Of a stretch of 64,000 bases of DNA, positions 60,785 to 64,000 are shown piece after piece. This DNA comes from Pelomonas sp. Root1444. GTDB lineage: Bacteria; Pseudomonadota; Gammaproteobacteria; Burkholderiales; Burkholderiaceae_C. Made by a program: the position numbers and the translations under genes. The notes under the pieces are model-generated. The model was not told the DNA's origin and did not search any database. It saw nothing but the letters and a program-made list of their open reading frames with translations. Within the stretch, counting starts at the first letter, position 1; every line of letters starts with the position of its first letter. The stretch spans positions 441,306-505,305 of the forward strand of contig NZ_LMFP01000003.1 of NCBI RefSeq assembly GCF_001426885.1, given 5' to 3'.

Positions 60785-62623
60785 TCAGGAACCACTGCGT
60801 CCGGAAAGGCGCTCGCGCAGCGAGCCGGGCGAGGTGGGCGCCGCATCGGTGCGTTCTGGCGCGGTCGCCGGCCGCTGGGCGCCCGGGTTGAGCGCCTCCG
60901 TGACGTCGCGCAGGCCGATGCCCAGCGCCTTGGCATAACGCCGCGTCGCGGCCTCGACGCCCTGGCGGCGTTTGGCTTCGGGCAGCGCCAGCGCGTCGAT
61001 GAGCTCGTTGGCCAGGCTGCAGGTCAGGCGGATGGCATCCGCGTCGCTGCGCGCGGCATGCACGACGGCGTCCAGAGGCTGGCGGCGGATCATCTGCAGT
61101 AGCTCGTCGCCCAGGCCCCAGTGGCGTGCCACGGCCGCGCCCAGCGCGTCGAGGTCGCAGCCCAGCACCGCGTAGGCAGCCGCCTGCTCGCTCATCGCGG
61201 CGGGGTTGGGCAGCTCCTCGGTGGGTTCAGGCGGCAGCATCAGCTGGCGGATCTGCTGCGCGTCGTCAGGGAAGTGGTACTGCAGCAGCAGCCGGCCGAG
61301 GTTCTGCATCACCGTGATGAGCTGCACGACCTCGGCGTCATAGCCCGCGGGGCGCAGCGCCTGCGCGACCTGGCCCGCCTTGGTCACGCGCGCCATCAGC
61401 TGTCGCAGCATCTCGGCCGCCATGGGCTGCAGCGGCCCGGGCCAGGGCTTGAGCCCGTTGGCAGCCAGCTGCACGCCATCCAGGCCCAGCATCTGGATGG
61501 CACGCTGCATGTTCAGCACGGTCCCGCCGCCATCCGCGGAATGATGGCCGCTCTGCCGCAGCGCGTTGTTGACGCGGCGCACCAGCTCCAGGCTGAGGGC
61601 CATGTCCTTGAGCACCAGCTCCGACAGCGCACTGGCATGCTGGGCTTCCAGGCCGGAGCCGGCCGTGAAGCGGTGGATGCCGGTCGCCATGGTCGGCAGG
61701 TGGCCGATGCGCTGCAGCTTGTCCAGCAGCAGCACGATGGGGCCGCCGTCGTCCTGGGAAGCGGCCTGGCGCCAGCCGTCCAGCGCGCGCAGGAAGCTGC
61801 GCGCGAGGTGATAGCGCTGGCGGGCCTGGCGATCGGTGGCGCGGTTGCAAATGGCGCGCAGCGGGTCGGCGATGGGGTGTGGCGTCTCCCACCCCAGGCG
61901 CACGATCTCGCGGCCGATGGGTTGCATCTGCTGCACGACGGCCTGCAGGTCGCTCTCGTCCAGCACCAGCCTGCCGCTGAGGACGCGGTTGAGGAGCAGT
62001 CCGACGCACAGCACGTCCTCTTCGGCCGATTCGCGCACCGCGCGGCGTGTCACGGCGTTGTAGTCGACGGTGGCCGGGAAGACCTCCTGCGCCACTTCCA
62101 GGCCGATCAGCCGCACCTTGTCGCCCGCGTCGATGACGAGGCTGGTGGCCTGCAGGTCGCGGTGGGCATGGCCGGCCTCGTGCGCGAAGGCCAGGCCTTC
62201 GAGCAGCTGGGCCACCCAGCCGGCGGCGTCCAGCGGCAGCGGCGCGGGCTGGCGCGCCAGGCGCTCGTCCAGCGTCTCGCCGAGGCTGCGGTCATAGGCC
62301 ACGTACGGCCAGCTTTCGACCTGGCCGACCTCGAACACCGGCGCAAGGTTGGGATGCTGCACCCGCGCGCCGGCCTGCGCCATGCGCAGCCAGTGCTCCA
62401 GCGCCGGCGCGCTGTTGGGCTTGTCGCGCGGCATGCACAGCATCAGCTCCTGGCCATGGCGCGCATCGAAAACGCGCCAGATCAGGCTGCGTGCGCTCTT
62501 GGACAGCAGCGAGCGCAGCTCGAAGCGGCCGAAGCTTCTCAGCGGCGTGGCGGTGGGCGGGGTTTCGGGCACGGTGCGGGCGAGGTCGGCGCAGTTACAG
62601 ATGTAATCCGCATTGGACTCCAC
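60785..62623 (-). CDS. Pseudokinase-HDOD protein
   Basis: The ~612-residue protein repeats the layout of its neighbour. The kinase-like domain (from GRFELRSLLSKSARSLIW) lacks a Gly-rich loop, has no VAVK lysine (ELMLCMPRDKP), keeps HRD but reads HRDLQATSLVI instead of HRDLKPSN, and has GLE in place of DFG. It is therefore predicted catalytically dead. The HDOD part follows (LLLDKLQRIGHLPTMATGI; LSELVLKDMALSLELVRRVNNALRQ; IQMLGLDGVQLAANGL). The C-terminus is disordered. The start is uncertain: GTG 62623, GTG 62572 and TTG 62638 are possible. It is probably an adaptor of the active kinase. Confidence 0.88.
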   Translation of the reverse strand: MESNADYICNCADLARTVPETPPTATPLRSFGRFELRSLLSKSARSLIWRVFDARHGQELMLCMPRDKPNSAPALEHWLRMAQAGARVQHPNLAPVFEVGQVESWPYVAYDRSLGETLDERLARQPAPLPLDAAGWVAQLLEGLAFAHEAGHAHRDLQATSLVIDAGDKVRLIGLEVAQEVFPATVDYNAVTRRAVRESAEEDVLCVGLLLNRVLSGRLVLDESDLQAVVQQMQPIGREIVRLGWETPHPIADPLRAICNRATDRQARQRYHLARSFLRALDGWRQAASQDDGGPIVLLLDKLQRIGHLPTMATGIHRFTAGSGLEAQHASALSELVLKDMALSLELVRRVNNALRQSGHHSADGGGTVLNMQRAIQMLGLDGVQLAANGLKPWPGPLQPMAAEMLRQLMARVTKAGQVAQALRPAGYDAEVVQLITVMQNLGRLLLQYHFPDDAQQIRQLMLPPEPTEELPNPAAMSEQAAAYAVLGCDLDALGAAVARHWGLGDELLQMIRRQPLDAVVHAARSDADAIRLTCSLANELIDALALPEAKRRQGVEAATRRYAKALGIGLRDVTEALNPGAQRPATAPERTDAAPTSPGSLRERLSGRSGS

Positions 62624-62747
62624 GCCGGCACCCCGCAAAGGGCGGTGCAGACCCTTAATTGCGAGGGATTTCGCCGCAATCCAGGTCTTGCGTGGAGCAG
62701 CTCACGGTCTGGCCGGTGTCAGCCGGGCCGGTTGGCCCTGGACGGCT

Positions 62748-64000
62748 TCAACCCGTCAGCTGACTCCACACTTTGTCGAGCCGCTTCACGCTCACCGGCT
62801 GCGGCGTGCGCAGCTCCTGGGCGAACAGGCTGACCCGCAACTCCTCGAGCTGCCACCGGAAGTCGTCCAGCCGGGCATCCCGCACCCCCTTGAGCTCGGC
62901 CAGCCGGCGTGTGTAACGCTGCTCCAGCGGCCTGATCTCGCCCATCAGCTTGGCGTCGCGGGCCGGGTCGGCGCGCAGCTTGTCCAGCCGCGCGGTGACG
63001 GCCTTCAGGTAGCGCGGCAGGTGTTGCAACTGGGCCCAGGGCGTGTCGAGCGCGAAGCGCTTGGGCACCAGGCGTTGCAGCTGCGCGGCGATGTCGTCGG
63101 ACACGTCCTTGGCCGGGCGCGCGTCCTTCAGCTTGCGGGTCGCATGCGCCAGTTCCTGCAGCACGGCGTGCACCGCACGGGCCACCTCCTGCGCGATGAG
63201 GTTGAGCCGGCTGCGGCCTTCCTCGATGCGCTTCCTGAAGGAGATCGGGTCGGTCGGCAGCGGGTCGCCCAGGAAGGCACGCTCCAGGGCCACGCCGATG
63301 ATCTGGTCGCGCAGGTCCTCGGCCGTGCCCAGCGCCATGAACAGCACCGACATGCGCTGCAGGTCGGGGATGTTCTTCTCCAGGAACTTGAGCGGCTCCT
63401 TGAGCTGCAACGCGATCAGCCGGCGCAGGCCGGCGCGGTGCTTGGCGGCGGCCACCTCGGGCTCGTCGAACACCTCGATCTCGACATGCGCGCCCTTGTC
63501 GATCAGCGCGGGGAAGCCGATCAGCGTCTGGCCGCCCTTGCGCACTTCCAGCAGCTCGGGCAGTTCGCCGAAGGTCCAGTCGGTGTAGGCCTGGCTGGCG
63601 TCGCGCGCCGGCTCGGGCTTCTTGACGACCTCGGCCCGCACACCCTTCCCTGCCACCGGCGCGGGTCCCGGCTGGGGTGCTTCGGCGGCCGGCAGCTTCA
63701 GCGCCGAGTCATTGGCAGTTGGCAGCCTGAGGGCTGCCAAGGCCTGGAAGGCCGAGCGCGCCTGCCCGCCCAGCTCCGCCTTCAGTGCCGCGAGCTGCCG
63801 GCCCTGGCCCAGCTGGCGGCCATGCTCGTCGACGACGCGGAAGTTCATGAACAGGTGCGGCGGCAGCTGCTCCAGCTTGAAGTCGTTGCGCTGCACGGCA
63901 AGCTGGCTGCGGTCCTTCACGGCCCTGAGCAGCGTGTCCACCAGCCCCCCCTGGCAGAACGGCTGCAGCTCGACGAACTCGGCGACGAAGTCCGGCAGCG
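62748..64000 (-). CDS. hrpA: ATP-dependent RNA helicase HrpA, C-terminal part only
   Basis: The frame is open at the window edge, so the gene begins beyond base 64000 and only the last ~417 residues are here. They match the DUF3418 C-terminal region of HrpA (ELQPFCQGGLVDTLLRAVKDRS, then FRVVDEHGRQLGQGRQL, ALIDKGAHVEIEVFDEPEVAAAKHRAGLRRLIAL and a terminal FRWQLEELRVSLFAQELRTPQPVSVKRLDKVW). HrpA is a DEAH helicase that rescues collided ribosomes in E. coli. The helicase motifs themselves are outside the window. Confidence 0.92.
   Translation of the reverse strand, partial: LPDFVAEFVELQPFCQGGLVDTLLRAVKDRSQLAVQRNDFKLEQLPPHLFMNFRVVDEHGRQLGQGRQLAALKAELGGQARSAFQALAALRLPTANDSALKLPAAEAPQPGPAPVAGKGVRAEVVKKPEPARDASQAYTDWTFGELPELLEVRKGGQTLIGFPALIDKGAHVEIEVFDEPEVAAAKHRAGLRRLIALQLKEPLKFLEKNIPDLQRMSVLFMALGTAEDLRDQIIGVALERAFLGDPLPTDPISFRKRIEEGRSRLNLIAQEVARAVHAVLQELAHATRKLKDARPAKDVSDDIAAQLQRLVPKRFALDTPWAQLQHLPRYLKAVTARLDKLRADPARDAKLMGEIRPLEQRYTRRLAELKGVRDARLDDFRWQLEELRVSLFAQELRTPQPVSVKRLDKVWSQLTG

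Overview
The window is GC-rich chromosomal DNA from a betaproteobacterium, most likely order Burkholderiales and close to the Rubrivivax/Roseateles/Mitsuaria/Leptothrix group. This rests on the very high GC at third codon positions, the alaA-hom-thrC order, the dnaX-ybaB-recR block with a 4.5S RNA gene nearby, a PEP-CTERM protein and the protein families present. No phage, transposase, CRISPR array, tRNA or rRNA was seen. The only mobile-looking DNA is a pair of 267-bp folded repeats and some short GC-rich intergenic repeats.

Layout: 1-3450 (minus) holds clpB (cut by the window edge), crcB and moaE. 3566-10881 is a membrane and polyamine cluster: SPFH/SHOCT protein, DUF4178, DUF350, YciI-like protein, membrane spermidine synthase, a small protein and a flavin amine-oxidase-like lipoprotein, met tail to tail by speD. 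10937-16366 (minus) is alaA-hom-thrC-moeA-moaD. 16500-25842 carries an Mth938-type protein, a BCP peroxiredoxin, a PIN-PhoH protein, an aldo/keto reductase, DNA polymerase IV, a secreted unknown and a DinG/XPD-type helicase with an N-terminal RecB/Cas4-like nuclease motif. 25879-31208 holds envelope proteins (PEP-CTERM, CAP, repeat lipoprotein), a DUF6249-sigma-membrane protein operon, a VOC protein and a Sel1 protein. 31305-43466 has MmcQ/YjbR, LysR, an LldD-type oxidase, a serine hydrolase, a three-gene envelope operon, YceI, an S46 dipeptidyl peptidase, an ECF sigma/ChrR-cupin pair and an SRPBCC protein. 43479-56339 is mostly housekeeping: dcd, a peptide-binding protein with an amidohydrolase, rnhA, a methyltransferase, gloB, mltD, a MAPEG protein, recR, ybaB, dnaX, a PurM-like protein, a SirB-like protein and ffs. 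56481-64000 (minus) has small envelope proteins (two DUF4398, one with OmpA), a Ser/Thr kinase-HDOD-GAF protein, a pseudokinase-HDOD protein and the 3' part of hrpA.

Two things stand out. First, two 267-bp copies of an intergenic element (2295-2561 and 4596-4862) fold into a closed stem carrying two long hairpins, and differ by substitutions that are repeatedly matched on the opposite arm. Both lie immediately 5' of a start codon in the direction of transcription; one supplies the likely start codon of the DUF4178 gene. Second, the 3566-10881 cluster joins polyamine enzymes (SpeD, membrane SpeE, amine-oxidase-like lipoprotein) to membrane-stress families (SPFH, DUF350, DUF4178), suggesting a membrane-linked polyamine system of unknown function. 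All coordinates and motifs were read by eye; no database search was possible.
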